Positions 1 through 11,200 of a stretch of 64,000 bases of DNA are shown piece by piece; within the stretch, counting starts at the first letter, position 1; each line of letters starts with the position of its first letter. This DNA comes from Collybiopsis luxurians FD-317 M1 (Eukaryota; Basidiomycota; Agaricomycetes; Agaricales; Omphalotaceae): contig KN834769.1 in the NCBI GenBank assembly GCA_000827265.1, positions 127,823 to 191,822 of the forward strand, in the 5' to 3' direction. Under the pieces are notes generated by a model, which had not been told where the DNA came from, made no database searches, and saw nothing but the letters and a program-made list of their open reading frames with translations. A program made the translations under genes and the position numbers.

Positions 1-921
1 TACACTCCCTCATTCGATACTGTTTCCAAAGCCGTTAACCGACTTTCATTCTATGGTATACAGGCGGAGACATATATCATTGCAAAGACACCTTTGCATA
101 GCCTCATTCTTTCCTTTGCGCCAATCTTACCCATCGAGGTTTACATTCTCGCCGCAAAGCATAATCTTCTTGACTTGGCAATTCCGGCCTCTCCCCATCT
201 GCTCTCATTTGATCTCTCTACGCTCACCGAGGAGAAGGCAGAGGCCATGGGAGCAAAATACCTTCGCAAGTTGTTCTTTCTGCTTAATGGTCGTTCTAAT
301 GCTCTAAAAAAGGTGCGAGAGACTCAGAGTTTGTTCCTTCTCCCTTCACTGATATTGAATAGCTTTTACTAAAACCGCCTCTTCCTCATCCTCCTACTGC
401 TTCATGCAGTTTCGATGATCAAAAATGTTTGACCCGTGCTTGGGCACTAGCTTCGGCCTATCTTGTTTTGGACGCTCGACCAGGTGTGTATTCAAGACTT
501 GATCTGCATCAACAAGCTCTCACTTCTCTCGGATTTTGAAGATCTTTCCATCGGAGCCTTGGAATCATGTCTAAATCCTTTAGCCCAAAACCTGGCATGC
601 CACGAATGCAGAGCTGGTTTGCATGCTTGTGTCAAAAATGTCATTGTGAATTGGTCACAAGTGAAGGTACGTACGCGATATTTGACTAAAATTAAGTCGG
701 GAAGATTGATCCATGGTCCACGTACAGAACACCATTTATTGAACTTTCCTCGGCTGGGAAGGATACAGTATAAAATTACAACAGAAGGTGGCATTTCTGC
801 AAACACGACGGCCAGTTGTAGCGTTGTAATATATTTTGTATCATCAAGTCCCGCATTTGTGTGTATAATAGTTTATACCATGCCGCTGTATATATTTCTG
901 CATGTTCGTATCACCTCATAA
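1..921 (+). CDS. BTB/POZ domain protein, copy 1 (5' end outside window)
   Basis: Three exons are visible: 1-312, 363-483 and 542-921 (813 nt, in frame). The window begins inside the BTB fold, just before the motif SKAVNRLSFYGI. The exon pattern (a 121-nt third exon, donors after LKK and ARP) matches the five other copies in the window. The helical region after the BTB core (LAAKHNLLDLAIPASPHL) and the C-terminal W-A-L-A-S-A-Y segment are preserved. BTB domains dimerise and often serve as Cul3 E3-ligase adaptors or chromatin factors; what this family does in mushrooms is not known to me. Closest in sequence to copy 2 (5509-6845), with which it shares a long C-terminal extension after NWSQVK. 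No stop or frameshift is seen in the visible part. Confidence 0.75.
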
Positions 922-1350
922 CTGTGCATTCGTACTAGCAAGCAACTCTTCAGCGGTTTCAACCGGGTGCATCATGTGACGTACCCGAAAATACAACTTA
1001 GTCTTACTCCCCCTCCGATTTTTTATACGAAAGCTTTTAAAAGCCATTTGAGACACTGTCAAAGAAATAATGGATTGAGAATTGTTGTTTGTACATAATT
1101 TACAGCACGTTGTTAATCTTCTTCATTCTAATCTAGGTCTGTATTACTCTGGTATTCCGTTCGACAACAAGCCCGCTTACTCCTCAAGGCCTCATTGCCC
1201 ATTTCCTTCTATTTATAAGGGGCTTTCTGGTGACTCCGATGTAGTACCACAGCACAGTCTCGCCGGTCTGTCAATTACAGCTAACGGCCACTGTGATACT
1301 ATTTCTTGGCTTGCCTAGAAGTCCCTGATCAGCTCATTTGGTTTATTTAC

Positions 1351-1365
1351 ACTTCAATGCTATGA
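1351..1365. repeat. Left target-site duplication of the minus-strand LINE
   Basis: The 15-mer ACTTCAATGCTATGA here is repeated exactly at 3470-3484. The two copies flank the LINE remnant and its nested insertion. Confidence 0.75.
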
Positions 1366-1533
1366 GAGAGAGAGAGAGAGAGAGATTTAATTATACGGCT
1401 GCAGGCCACCATGTGGAGCCAAGAGCCGGGAATCTACATACTGAGTGTACATGGATTACCAAAGCGACATAGTAATAATCTGGTATCGTAGACGGTGTTC
1501 GTAAGTCGCTGCATTGTAACTGGGTAAGTAGAA

Positions 1534-1547
1534 GTGTAAGTGTAAGA
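1534..1547. repeat. Left target-site duplication of the nested plus-strand LINE
   Basis: GTGTAAGTGTAAGA is repeated exactly at 2901-2914, immediately after the poly-A tail of the inner LINE. Confidence 0.8.
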
Positions 1548-2549
1548 GCCATACTTGGCCTAGAAACGGATTCCATGCATGTCATTAATACAATTAAAAA
1601 AGCACGAGCCATTGAGGATGGAGGATATGAAAACCTACCCAATGGACAACTGGTTAGAGCAGTAATTGCCAGCTTCAGAGAAAGGATGGCACCAGTATAT
1701 GTGAAGTGGGTCAAAGGACACACAGGGCACCCAAGAAATGAGGGAGCAGATGAAATGGCAAAAATTGCACTTACAAAAGGAAAAGCCAGCTTCATCAACC
1801 TTCGCCCATGCAGCACCCTCACAGTGACAGGTTCCAAACTATCAGCACTAACCCAGTCACAAGCCTATAAAGCAATAATGAACCTGAGAGACAGGAATCG
1901 GAAAAAACGCAGGAGAGCTGAGATCAACATCATGAGGGCCCAGAACTGCACTGAGGATCGATTTGAGTACATACCAACAGAGGAACGGATCTGGGAGTCC
2001 ATGCGGAGCAAGGAATATGATCAGAAAATACGAGACTTCCTATGGAAGATAACACATGATGCATACTGGACAGGAACACACTGGCTTAGGGAAAACATGC
2101 CAAGCAGTATGAAAGAAAGAGCAATCTGTAAATTCTGCAATGAGATAGAGGACATGGACCACATCCTAACAAAATGTGATGCACCAGGACAAACCCAACT
2201 ATGGAACCTGACGAGAAATCTCTGGGAAATTAAAAAGTCAGACCTGGAATGGTTTAAACCAACCCTCGGAGATATAATAGGGTGCGGAATGGCTAGAATA
2301 TATGGTCACCATAAGGATAAACCACACCCTGGACACAGCCGCCTCTGGAGAATCATCATTGCAGAAACTGCCTACCTAATATGGACCTTACGATGCAGGA
2401 GAGTCATTGAGTTTGAGGGAGCCCGACACTTCACCGAAGAAGAGCTAATAGGTCACTGGAAGAAAGCAATCAACAGTAGGCTGGAGCTTGACTGCAATAT
2501 GACAAAAAGCGATACGGAACTAAAGCAATCTCCAACGCACTTGTGCTAA
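1548..2549 (+). pseudogene. LINE ORF2 fragment: RNase H domain and zf-RVT zinc knuckle
   Basis: The frame is open from the truncation point (GCC at 1548) to a stop at 2549. An RNase H C-terminal half is visible: an acidic ETDS motif, then KWVKGHTGHPRNEGADEMA, the usual WVKGHxGxxGNExAD signature. About 130 residues on is CKFCNEIEDMDHILTKC, the C-x2-C-x7-H-x4-C zinc knuckle that ends many fungal LINE ORF2 proteins. Near 2510 the frame shifts: the expected continuation (KKRYGTKAISNALVLTTW) lies in another frame and runs on toward 2700. The reverse-transcriptase fingers and palm are missing because of 5' truncation, so the copy cannot retrotranspose autonomously. Confidence 0.85.
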
Positions 2550-2900
2550 CAACATGGAGAGGCACCCTCCTCAATGAAGACTCCCTGCCAAAGGATTGGA
2601 CCACGAAACACGGGGTTTTAGTGGGTATACCCAGTGCGACCACACAACACACAAATGGAATTGGATGTTTCCATCCCCTGGGGACCCCCACACTCAGTGC
2701 GTAAATGCATTTCCTCGTCGAGGCGTGGCACCGATCACACATGCAAATATGCCATATGGTTATGAACAGGTTTTGAAATTTTCTCCTACTGACACTACTG
2801 CGTAAGGACAAGCTACCTTACATCAACTAGCGTGGACTCAAAAGTTGGCGTCGCCGACTGTTTGATATCCTAAAATGCCCCTCCAAAAAAAAAAAAAAAA
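1548..2900 (+). mobile_element. 5'-truncated LINE with poly-A tail, nested in another LINE
   Basis: Flanked by a perfect 14-bp direct repeat (1534-1547 and 2901-2914) and ending in sixteen A residues (2885-2900). The coding part starts in frame at the truncation point and encodes the RNase H and zinc-knuckle end of a LINE ORF2. Truncation at the 5' end, a poly-A tail and a TSD of this length are the signature of target-primed reverse transcription. Confidence 0.88.
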
Positions 2901-2914
2901 GTGTAAGTGTAAGA
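2901..2914. repeat. Right target-site duplication of the nested LINE
   Basis: Exact match to 1534-1547, directly following the poly-A run. Confidence 0.8.
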
Positions 2915-3106
2915 TGGACGCAAAGAAGATAAAACGTAGGGCTGCAGGTATGAGTGACTAATGAGTTAGCGAACGGATCGAATGGAGAGAGAGAAACATA
3001 GAGTAGAGAAACATAGGAATGAAGCATATAGGCATGGAGTCAGTTTGTAACCTGATGAGCCCGAGTTAGGTGGTGCGTAGTGGCGCTGTAATGCGCATGA
3101 GGTTGG

Positions 3107-3463
3107 TTAGTCGTCGCTGTCGCTGGCTTCTGCCGCGATTCTGTCGTCGTCATCGTCTTCTTCCCCTTCCGTCTCCATCTGTGCCCTTTCCTCCTCTTCC
3201 TTTCTTGGTTCTTCCATTTCCTTTCGATTCTTTCCCGTTTTGCTGAACGCTCCACTGGTCTGAATGAATTCCGCCGTTGCCTCAATTCCTTCCTCTTCTC
3301 CTAACAGTTCAGCCAGGTCGAGGTCTTCTGATGCTTCCCATAGAATGTGTCGGTATTCGCTATAGAGTTTGCATGATTGAATTATATGTTCCCATGTCTG
3401 GAGGCGATATCTGCACGGGCATTGGATGTTTTCAGTCGGTACAAATTTGGCATAGTATTCGCC
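3107..3463 (-). pseudogene. LINE reverse transcriptase C-terminal fragment
   Basis: Reading minus from 3463, one open frame runs to a TAA at 3107-3109. It contains CPCRYRLQTWEHIIQSCKLY followed by LLGEEEGIEATAEFIQTSGA and FSKTG, the characteristic zinc-binding end and tail of basidiomycete LINE reverse transcriptases (form CPCG-LQTREHIL-CP-Y then LLGT--GI-AL--FI--SGAFTKTG). An acidic and basic low-complexity tail (EEDDDDD) follows. All upstream catalytic parts are gone, cut off exactly at the target duplication at 3470. Start-truncated, so not a functional gene. Confidence 0.75.
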
Positions 3464-3469
3464 TATAAA

Positions 3470-3484
3470 ACTTCAATGCTATGA
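3470..3484. repeat. Right target-site duplication of the minus-strand LINE
   Basis: Exact repeat of 1351-1365. Confidence 0.75.
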
Positions 3485-3502
3485 ACATATACTACAAATC
3501 TA

Positions 3503-4604
3503 CTATTTTCGTCGAACTCGTGCACTACCAATACTCGGGTGTTTACAAACACCTTTGTAGCACTTCTCGCGCCTACCTCTTCCACTGCATGTTGCGGCTC
3601 GAGGACATTGATAGAAACTACAGACTGCACATTTGCATTCTCGCTTCTTGCCCAGTCTGTTGTTCGAGCTTTCGGTCCGCTGTTTTTTGGTGGTAGGCTG
3701 CTCAGCGGAACTGGATCCGAATGCCAGTGTTGTCTGAAAGTGGGCCATACCCTGTCCCCGAATCTCACCGCCAGAACAGGTATTTGTACCCGACGATGCA
3801 CCGGACTCGTCAACCACTTCAGGTCTGGACTTTTCCAATGTGAGCTGTGATGGATGGACTCAGGCGTTCACGCTTGATTCCTCATCTTCCGGATGAGAAT
3901 CTTGCTGGAGTTATCCTGGGCCAAGGCTGCTATGAAATGGGCATTGGAAAGTGTCCTGCCATTAGCATCAAACTGGGTAAGGACCATGGGGTTGAATGAT
4001 GATAGATCGAGGCCACATATGCCTAGATCAAAGAGCATGATGAGTGCATCTAGCAAGAGTCATTGGATTGCTTACCATTGACAGCTGGGTCAGGTTGTGT
4101 ATCAAGATCTTCGAGTGGGACTGTGGGCAGCACACAGGCTACTTGTTCTGGATCCTGGAGAAGATTCAAGTGGTCCTGAATCATGGCCGCATTTGAGCCA
4201 TTGAGCATAGTTGCCCGAGATGCCTGCCATTCAAGTATCTTCTTGTGGTGCCGCAGAAGCTGCTCAGGGAGTTTATAATACAACCTCTTGCTGGGGTCAG
4301 TCACTGCAGACTCTGCATATTGACTAGTGTATTCCTCAAATTCAACATAGTTGATACCCTTCCAACCTACTCGACTGGTAGACTTTTTTATTCTTTATTA
4401 CAGTAAAGGAACAAGTTCATATAATCTCCAATATGCAAAGAACAATGCGCGACCGCGCAACACAGAAGCTTCACAATAAGCGCACAGCGTGTTACTACTT
4501 TTGACGTCGGGATCGGGCGATAAGCTTCCACGGACATAGTGATTTTCAAACTCCGAGCTCTTGCCGACTGGAGGCCGGGCCTCTGACTCACTGTCAGGCT
4601 TCAC
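3503..4604 (-). pseudogene. Decayed minus-strand gene with a Cys-rich tail, family not recognised
   Basis: Several short minus-strand frames look like exons of one broken gene. At 4604-4398 an exon ends in LCAYCEASV, possibly the start of a zinc finger. At 4304-4062 and 4045-3870 two exons join across a plausible 26-nt GT..AG intron (AVNG | DALIMLFDLG). At 3838-3503 the last part ends in a cluster KKRECKCAVCSFYQCPRAA then CSGRGRREKC, a zinc-binding pattern often found at the C-terminus of fungal transposon-derived proteins. The splice between the last two parts does not hold frame, and no conserved catalytic domain can be named. Probably a transposon-derived remnant; the family is uncertain. 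Confidence 0.3.
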
Positions 4605-4649
4605 GTGAGGTGGCGTAGTGCGCGTTTTCGCGTCATTGACTTGTTTCTT

Positions 4650-5420
4650 CGCTGCTTTCTACCGCGTTATTTATTGAATGCAGGGCCCTTCCGCTGAGTT
4701 TTTCTCAGGATTAAAAACCAATTGTAGTAATTTGACTGGGAGCCTGTTTGGATGACTAAGGTTTGGAATGTGCAGGAGAACGAGTCTAGGGCTGAGACTT
4801 GCCATACAGCAGTGGAGCAGCAGGTGTTGGAGTCTGTGGAGGCAGGGATGGAGGGAGAAAGTAGTAGTAGCCTACCAATCCTGAGGGCGGATAAGCTAAG
4901 GGACAGCCGCAGGGACATTCGTAGCTGTGACTGGGCTGTTAGAGCTTTCCTCAGTTTGATTAAGTCCTCAGAACTCATGAACACGGAAGAAATAGTAAAT
5001 TCAATCTAATGGCGTATTTTGTACGTATTCGTTATCATCTTATTAGTTTTGCGGCCAAGTCACAGCGATGCCTAGACCAGCAGCGTGTCGGAGTTCGAAA
5101 ACCGTGAGAATGAGGGCCGCACTCTTGCCACCAGGCTTTACTCACGAACGAATTATTCTTCGTGAACTACAAGACGGCTAGCCAGGCTAAGTAAATGCAA
5201 AGAAAAAGTATCAATAATTCAGCCCTTTTGATGTGCAGTGGTTTATCGCCGAATCGGTAAGCCTCCACGGACATACGACATGAACCTGAAATTTCAGGTC
5301 CGAAAATCTTATGACCCACAGCCTCGATTCTCTCTACTATGTAGGACTTCCAAAGTAAAGGAGTGACACGCAGCTTCTAACAATACTTTTCCTTGTTTTG
5401 GCGAACCCGTGGTATGAGAT
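4650..5420. other. Intergenic stretch, no supported gene
   Basis: A short plus-strand frame (4752-5009, acidic, Glu/Ser-rich) is open but shows no motif, repeat or splice support. Nothing else is recognised. Confidence 0.5.
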
Positions 5421-5508
5421 AACGTACGGTTTTCACTATTATAAAGGGAACGCGATCGCGGTACTACGGGGAATATTCTTTCTCTATCTTCTGTCAAAGG
5501 GGCCAAGA

Positions 5509-6845
5509 ATGGAAGCTGTCAACTGGGATTCAATTCTTCAGTTTCCTGACTCGCAGGATAACGTTTCAGAGTTTATGAGCGATTTGAACGTCACCGCTCC
5601 TGTTATACAAGTTCCAACTCCCCCGGTAAGATAATTGCTTGCTCTCTTGTTTTCTGCGTCTTACGGTAGGTCCAGATTGAAAACGAGAGCGTTTCAATTT
5701 CGACTGCATTCGGTGTTCATGCAAAATGCCACGCTCTTCCTCCCGACCTAGTGTTTGTAACGTCCGATTCCGTTATGTTCTTCGTTCACTCTCATATTGT
5801 CCTGGCCGCATCAGACAATCAATTCCACTCGTTAGTCCCAAAACCCTCGACAAATCAATCACCCAATCCAATGATTCATGTCCCAGACACATCCGAAACG
5901 TTCAACATAATCCTTCATCTCATATATAACCTACCTTCAAGCCAGTACACTCCCTCATTCGATACTATTTCCAAAGCCGTTAACCGACTTTCATTCTATG
6001 GTATACAGGCGGAGACATATATCATTGCAAAGACACCTTTGCATAACCTTATTCTTTCCTTTGCGCCAATCTTACCCATTGAGGTTTACATTCTCGCCGC
6101 AAAGCATAATCTTCTTGACTTGGCAATTCCGGCCTCTTCCCATCTGCTCTCATTTGATCTCTCTACGCTCACCGAGGAGAAGGCAGAGGCCATGGGAGCA
6201 AAATACCTTCGCAAGTTGTTCTTTCTGCACATTGGTCGTTCTAATGCTCTAAAAAGGGTACGAGAGACTCAGAGTTTGCTCTTTCTCCCTTCACTGATGT
6301 TGAATAGCTTTTACTAAAGCCGCCTCTTCCTCATCCTCCCACTGCTTCATGCAGTTTCGATGATCAAAAATGTTTGACCCGTGCTTGGGCACTAGCTTCG
6401 GCATATCTTGTTTTGGACGCTCGACCAGGTGTGTATTCAAGACCTGATCTCTGTCAACAAGCTCTCACTTCTCTCGGATTCTGAAGATCTTTCCATCGGA
6501 GCCTTGGAATCATGTCTAAATCCTTTAGCCCAAAAGCTGGCGTGCGACGAATGCAGAGCTAGTTTGCATGCTTGTGTCAAAAATGTCATTGTGAATTGGT
6601 CACAAGTGAAGGTACGTACGCGATATTTGACTAAAATTAAGTCGGGAAGATTGATCCATGGTCCACGTACAGAACACCACTTATTGAACTTTCCTCGGCT
6701 GGGAAGGATACAGTATAAAATTACAACAGACAGTTGTAGCGTTGTAATATATATATATTTTATATCATCAAGTCCCGCATTTGTATGTATAATAGTTTAT
6801 ACCATGGCGCTGTATATATATATGCATGTTCGTATCGCCTCGTAA
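5509..6845 (+). CDS. BTB/POZ domain protein, copy 2 (intact)
   Basis: Four exons: 5509-5625, 5670-6257, 6308-6428 and 6487-6845, summing to 1185 nt (394 aa) in frame. The N-terminal exon reads MEAVNWDSILQFPD, the conserved start of the family. The BTB core starts at HALPPDLVFVTSDSVMFFVH (about residue 60) and runs through HLIYNLPSSQY; a helical segment (LAAKHNLLDLAIPASSHL) and a C-terminal block (SIGALESCLNPLAQKLACDE) follow. Unlike copies 3-5, the frame reads on past NWSQVK for about 80 residues, or an extra intron is present there. No lesion is visible. Cul3-adaptor or nuclear roles are typical of BTB proteins, but the role here is unknown. Confidence 0.8.
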
Positions 6846-7540
6846 CTGTGGATTCGTTTCAGCAAACAACTCTTCAGCGGTTTCCCGAATTCCCTCTTAC
6901 CGTAAGTGAAGAGCAAAACCAGTGTGGCCGTTGTACACATCTTAATTCATTAACTGCGACCTGAAGATGCTGCCACATCAGACGCTCCACTGGCAGCAGA
7001 TGAGCTCTGAACTTGGGAATAAACACGTCACACTGCTGTTCAGTAGCCAATACTGGAAGAGAGACGAGTCGCAAGCAAGTGCTCTTGCACGATACGCAAA
7101 TAGCCTTGGTCAACTATCATTCGGAAAGCGGATGGGTTTACATTTACTGATTATCCATCGTCATGCTTCTATTGAGTGGTCTTTTCACGCTTAAAAATCA
7201 AGACAGGGAAACCTTGGGGAAGCCCTTCTCTCCCTGGCCTAAAGGCATAACCGTGTCAGAGACAAGCTTAATCAATAGGTGCGCTGTGGACCTCAAAGTA
7301 ATCACAGGTCTCATAAAAAGTATAGAACACCGATAGCATGCAGTCTGGGACAAGGAGAAGTGGGAGACACTGGCAGAACTTAATTTAGACCTTGACCGAG
7401 TCAGAAGTTCAAGGCTGCTCACGGGATTCAAATTTGGCATAATATTAATAGGGCACATCTTGAAGAAAGGTTTTACGTCGAATTGGAGTAATAATCTGAA
7501 CAGAACATCCCAATAAGTCGCCTTAACTATCTGTCCTGCA
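6846..7540. other. Intergenic stretch, no supported gene
   Basis: Only short frames in both strands, without family motifs or splice support. Confidence 0.5.
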
Positions 7541-7544
7541 CGTT

Positions 7545-7737
7545 AATGGTGCATTAACCTTAGGCTCAAAGGCGTATCAAAACTGATGACAAAAATTCAT
7601 CAGACTGACATAGGCGTGAGAGAAATCTGACCCTCAGACATGGCTCGGTAAAGGTAGTTAGTGACGCGCGCATTATCTCACAATACTTATCCCTGTATCG
7701 GCGGGCCGGGAGTATGATTTTAAAGCGAACAGACTTA
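7545..7737 (+). promoter_or_regulatory. Displaced 5' flank (putative promoter) of BTB copy 3
   Basis: This stretch matches the DNA upstream of BTB copies 4 and 6: a block with CAGACTGACATAGGCGTGAG (compare 40880-40900), then GCGCATTATCTCACAAT (compare 31640-31660) and TGATTTTAAAGCGAACAGAC (compare 31705-31720 and 41295-41310). In copies 4 and 6 these lie 50-500 bp before the ATG; here the transposon separates them from BTB copy 3 by 11.85 kb. The TTTTAAAG box may be the TATA-like element; that is inference. Confidence 0.55.
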
Positions 7738-7743
7738 CGGCTC
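7738..7743. repeat. Left 6-bp target-site duplication of the integrase-type transposon
   Basis: CGGCTC, repeated at 19595-19600. The unoccupied paralogous site before BTB copy 6 (about 41315) reads TTACAGCTCCACTGGG, matching the join TTA + CGGCTC + CTCTGGG. Confidence 0.85.
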
Positions 7744-7770
7744 TATGAAGACATTTTTCGTTCAAAATTC
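7744..7770 (+). repeat. Left terminal inverted repeat of the transposon
   Basis: Starts TATGAAGACATTTTTCG and pairs with the reverse complement of 19568-19594 at 24 of 27 positions (mismatches at positions 7, 8 and 18). Confidence 0.85.
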
Positions 7771-7958
7771 CAGACCTTCTGTCGATGGTTTATGATGGGT
7801 TTGACATGAGTTCACTACTGCTTTGTCAAGCGTCTCGAAGGGTTTGCTTCACTCTCCATTGGTTGATTGACATTCTTGGTCCTTCGCTTGACAAGCTAAT
7901 TCGCTCCGTTTGCAAAGCCATTGTTCGGCTACCACTTATTTTCTATAGCTTACCGATC

Positions 7959-8030
7959 ACTCACCTATGCTTTCAAATCACTCACCTATGCTTTTTAAAT
8001 AACTCACCTGCATTTTCGAACAACTCACCT
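7959..8030 (+). promoter_or_regulatory. Left subterminal iteron array (4 x ACTCACCT, 21-22 bp apart)
   Basis: Exact ACTCACCT octamers begin at 7959, 7980, 8002 and 8023, with spacings of 21, 22 and 21 bp, about two helical turns. Sequence between them is only loosely conserved (ATGCTTT-like). The array starts 215 bp from the left end. The same octamer, inverted, is iterated near the right end, so this is likely a transposase-binding array. Confidence 0.75.
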
Positions 8031-8260
8031 ACTGCTTACGAAGAGCTTCATGATTGCTCTATAGCACCTCACCGACGGCTTCATGATGGTATATCGATGG
8101 TCCTGTAAAGCGAATAATGAACTCACTACTAGTATGTGCCTCCATAGCCCGATTACAGGACAGCAAAACTTGTATGTTATCTGTATATATAAAGTTGGCA
8201 AAATGGCGAAACTGATTCTTTTTCACCCACTGTTTAGTCACTCTTTTCTTTCATTATACG

Positions 8261-11200
8261 ATGAGCCTCGGCTCTGGAAACGCTGGCAACACCGGCAACA
8301 CAGACAATATTGGTAATACTGGGGGCGAGGGCAATATCACGCAGCTTCTTCGATCTTTCATGGCTACGCCTAATGCTCAAATGCTGGAAATGTGGAGTCA
8401 AATGACACAGCAGGCTCCTCCTGGACTTCTTCAAGTACGCTTCCTCATATTCTGATTTTTTTCTCCAATGCTAAGTTGTTCAAAAACAGACAGTTCTTCT
8501 CGGTCAACTCATGCAAGGACAGAACAATTCCTCACAAGCATCGTATGTTGCCCAGACTCCGCAGGGGCAGCTTAACTCCTTGCATCAGCAGGTTTTATCA
8601 CAGCCGCAGGCACAGTCACCGCCTGAGCCTCAGCAGTCTCAGCCCCAGTCTCCCCATGTATCTTCACAACTTCAGGCCCAGGCTCCTCCCCAATCTTTGC
8701 AGTTACAGGCCCACTCTCTTCCACAATCCTCGCAGCTGCAGGCTCAGCCTCTTACTCAATCTTCGCAGTTGCAAGCCCAGCCTCTTGCCCAATCTTTGCA
8801 GTTACAGGCCCAGCCTCTTGAGGGTTCTCTGCACCTGCAGCCTGACTCTACCACCACCTCGCAGCTGCAGCCTCAGCCTCAGGGGTTTTCAGCCATGTTT
8901 CCTCCAGGCGGATTGCAGCCGCTTCAGTTGAGCTCCCAGTTTCCACAGCTATCTCAGCTGCAGGCTCTGTCTTTTCCATTATCCTCGGAGGGTCAGAGTT
9001 CCATGTCCAGATACCAACAAACGCCCTCGACTCTTGCAGAACTCAGTCAATCTTTTCGGCCTCCTCTACTGTGTTGTTCCTACAGCAGCATGCAGACGGC
9101 AGGGCCATCAGGAGCCACCAATGGCTATGGCAGTCCAGTTGGTATGCAGGGGCGCGATCGAGTCACCACTGAGCCAGGTTTTGCTGGCCTCACAATGCTC
9201 CAACGAGTAAATCACACTTGGTTGGAGCATGCGAACTCGTCTCTCCCTCAGAAATGTAGGCCTCGAGGCAAGGCAATACGACCTCCTGCCCTTGCATGTC
9301 AAGAAAGAGACCCCAGCGTCGAGGATATCATCATGGTTGCTTCTGGGGGAGAACAGGTTGTGAACCTCGATGTACTTGTGTATCCACCAATGCCATCACA
9401 ATCTGATATCAAGGTATGATATATAGTTTCTACTGCTGTATGTATTCTGATCTTGCGTCTAATCAGTACCTTGATCTTCCCAATTGTGCCACTTTCTATG
9501 ATATCAACAAAGATAGTTTTCGCATGGTTCTCTCTGCGTTGGATCTGTATCACCAATACAAAGCCCTTCCTATCTCTACTACTGTCTTCAACCTTCTCTC
9601 CGACATTACAACCAAACTTAGGGTCACTTATAATCTTCCCTCTGTCTCGTCTCCATTGTGTCTTGCTTCCCATGAGGCTCTCCCCATCCAACTCCTGGGT
9701 TTTAGTAATCGGGGTCAAATTAACGGGGCCCATAGGTCGGTCAAGATGAAGCCGATGCATTTTGAATTGAATATGACTGTCCAAGATCTTCTTGGTAATA
9801 GAGCTGAATATGCCCCACCGAAACTCACCATTACCCGCGATCAACATTTTCAGCTCCACGTTGGTAAGTAAAAAGTTTTTCGCACACTCTATCTTCTCAG
9901 GCTAATGTCCAAATCCCAGTCATTCGTCAGTACCCACTGAAGGCTAATGTCAGTCTTTCTGAAGTCTATTTGGGGACGGACCATGTAGTCAGGCCTCATC
10001 AATGCCTTTCCAAATGCATTTACAAAATATTTTCTCATGATACTGATGCAAATCTTAACGTCCATGCTCTGGATGAGGAGTTAATGGAGGATGAGTGTGA
10101 GGAGGGGAGCGATAATACACAGGACGAACAGGTACTCATTATCATGATGGTATGGCCTTTTGATTGATTTTCTTTAGGATACAGCGATTGTGGCACAGTC
10201 TCTCCTCTCTTCACATTCTATGTCGCCTCCGGTAAGTCAATTGATTCATCTGTCATAGTTTTACTCAGACGCTAATATACTTCTGCAGGTTTCAACTTCG
10301 ATTGTACATAGTTCTGAGAGCCCTGTATGTCAATCGTCTAGTCTATATCCCTTTCTGACTGATATCATGAAAAGGCTACCTCTGGAAATAGTGCCAATGT
10401 CACTCTGCAGCAAGAGGAGTCTGTTACTCCCTCTGTGCCTGTACGTCAAAGCAAACAGTTCCTGTACTTGCAGTACTCATATTTTCTTTGTAGGTACAAG
10501 GAAATGAAGTACAAAAGCTTTGGCAGGATCCCTGGTCTCCACATACTCGCTCCTCTGTTGTACCGATATTCAACCACAATGAATGGACTGAACGTATCTT
10601 TGAATTGATTGCCACTCTCCATGATGTTCCGCATCTGGAAGTACATGGGGCAAATCAAAAGGAGCTTGCAGAAAACTTCATCAAGCAAATGCGAGAGTGT
10701 GCACAGAGCGGAGACTGGAGAAGGATATTAACTCTGCATCGACATTTCATGCGGTAAGTGTTAACCACCTGTTGTGCATGGGGTTGCTCACACTATTTGT
10801 TGCAGCATAAACCCTCATACAAGGGCATATGTCTCATTGGGGCCGGGTATTGAACAAGAAACAATGACAGCTGTCTTTGATCATTTCTTTAGCAGTTGAA
10901 AGGATGAGTTTTGTACCCCTCTATATGAAGGTTATGACACTCTTCATTCATCGGCTTCACAAATCACCTCTGAGAAACAGGAAGATCTGATTCTCTTCAG
11001 TGCAGCTACATCACTGGCCCTCATCTATGGCCAATACCCGGGCAATATCAATCCCCTTCTGCTTGTGTATCTTTTCAACAACTGTAATCTTGCAAGTTTG
11101 CAATGTGATTTAGTCATTTTATATACTCCTTCTCTGGCGCAAACCTTGAATCGTTGGTTAGAATTCGGGCATACAGATAATGTCGATGAGTTTGCAGTGC

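Larger units (their letters stand above)
1366..3469 (-). mobile_element. 5'-truncated non-LTR retrotransposon (LINE), minus strand, interrupted by a nested LINE
   Basis: A perfect 15-bp direct repeat (1351-1365 and 3470-3484) encloses this segment, as expected for a LINE target-site duplication. In minus orientation it begins truncated at about 3469 inside a reverse-transcriptase C-terminal coding region (3107-3463), continues through a 3' untranslated part, and ends at 1366 in a TC-rich tail (the GA run at 1364-1385 on the plus strand) in place of poly-A. A second LINE in the opposite orientation (1548-2900) sits inside its 3' UTR. Subtracting the inner element leaves about 740 bp. Confidence 0.7.

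Noticed and set aside
3868..4081. Overlapping 62-aa frames on both strands as independent genes
   Set aside because: The minus frame fits as an exon of the decayed minus-strand gene; the plus frame is its mirror.
7959..8030. Regularly spaced repeats resembling a CRISPR array
   Set aside because: Eukaryotic context, octamer far too short, no conserved repeat or spacer structure; better explained as subterminal iterons.
8392..8931. Long plus-strand frame rich in Ser/Leu/Arg overlapping the HECT-like gene
   Set aside because: Shadow frame of the Gln/Pro-rich second exon; composition follows the CAG/CTC repeats and no splice or motif supports it.
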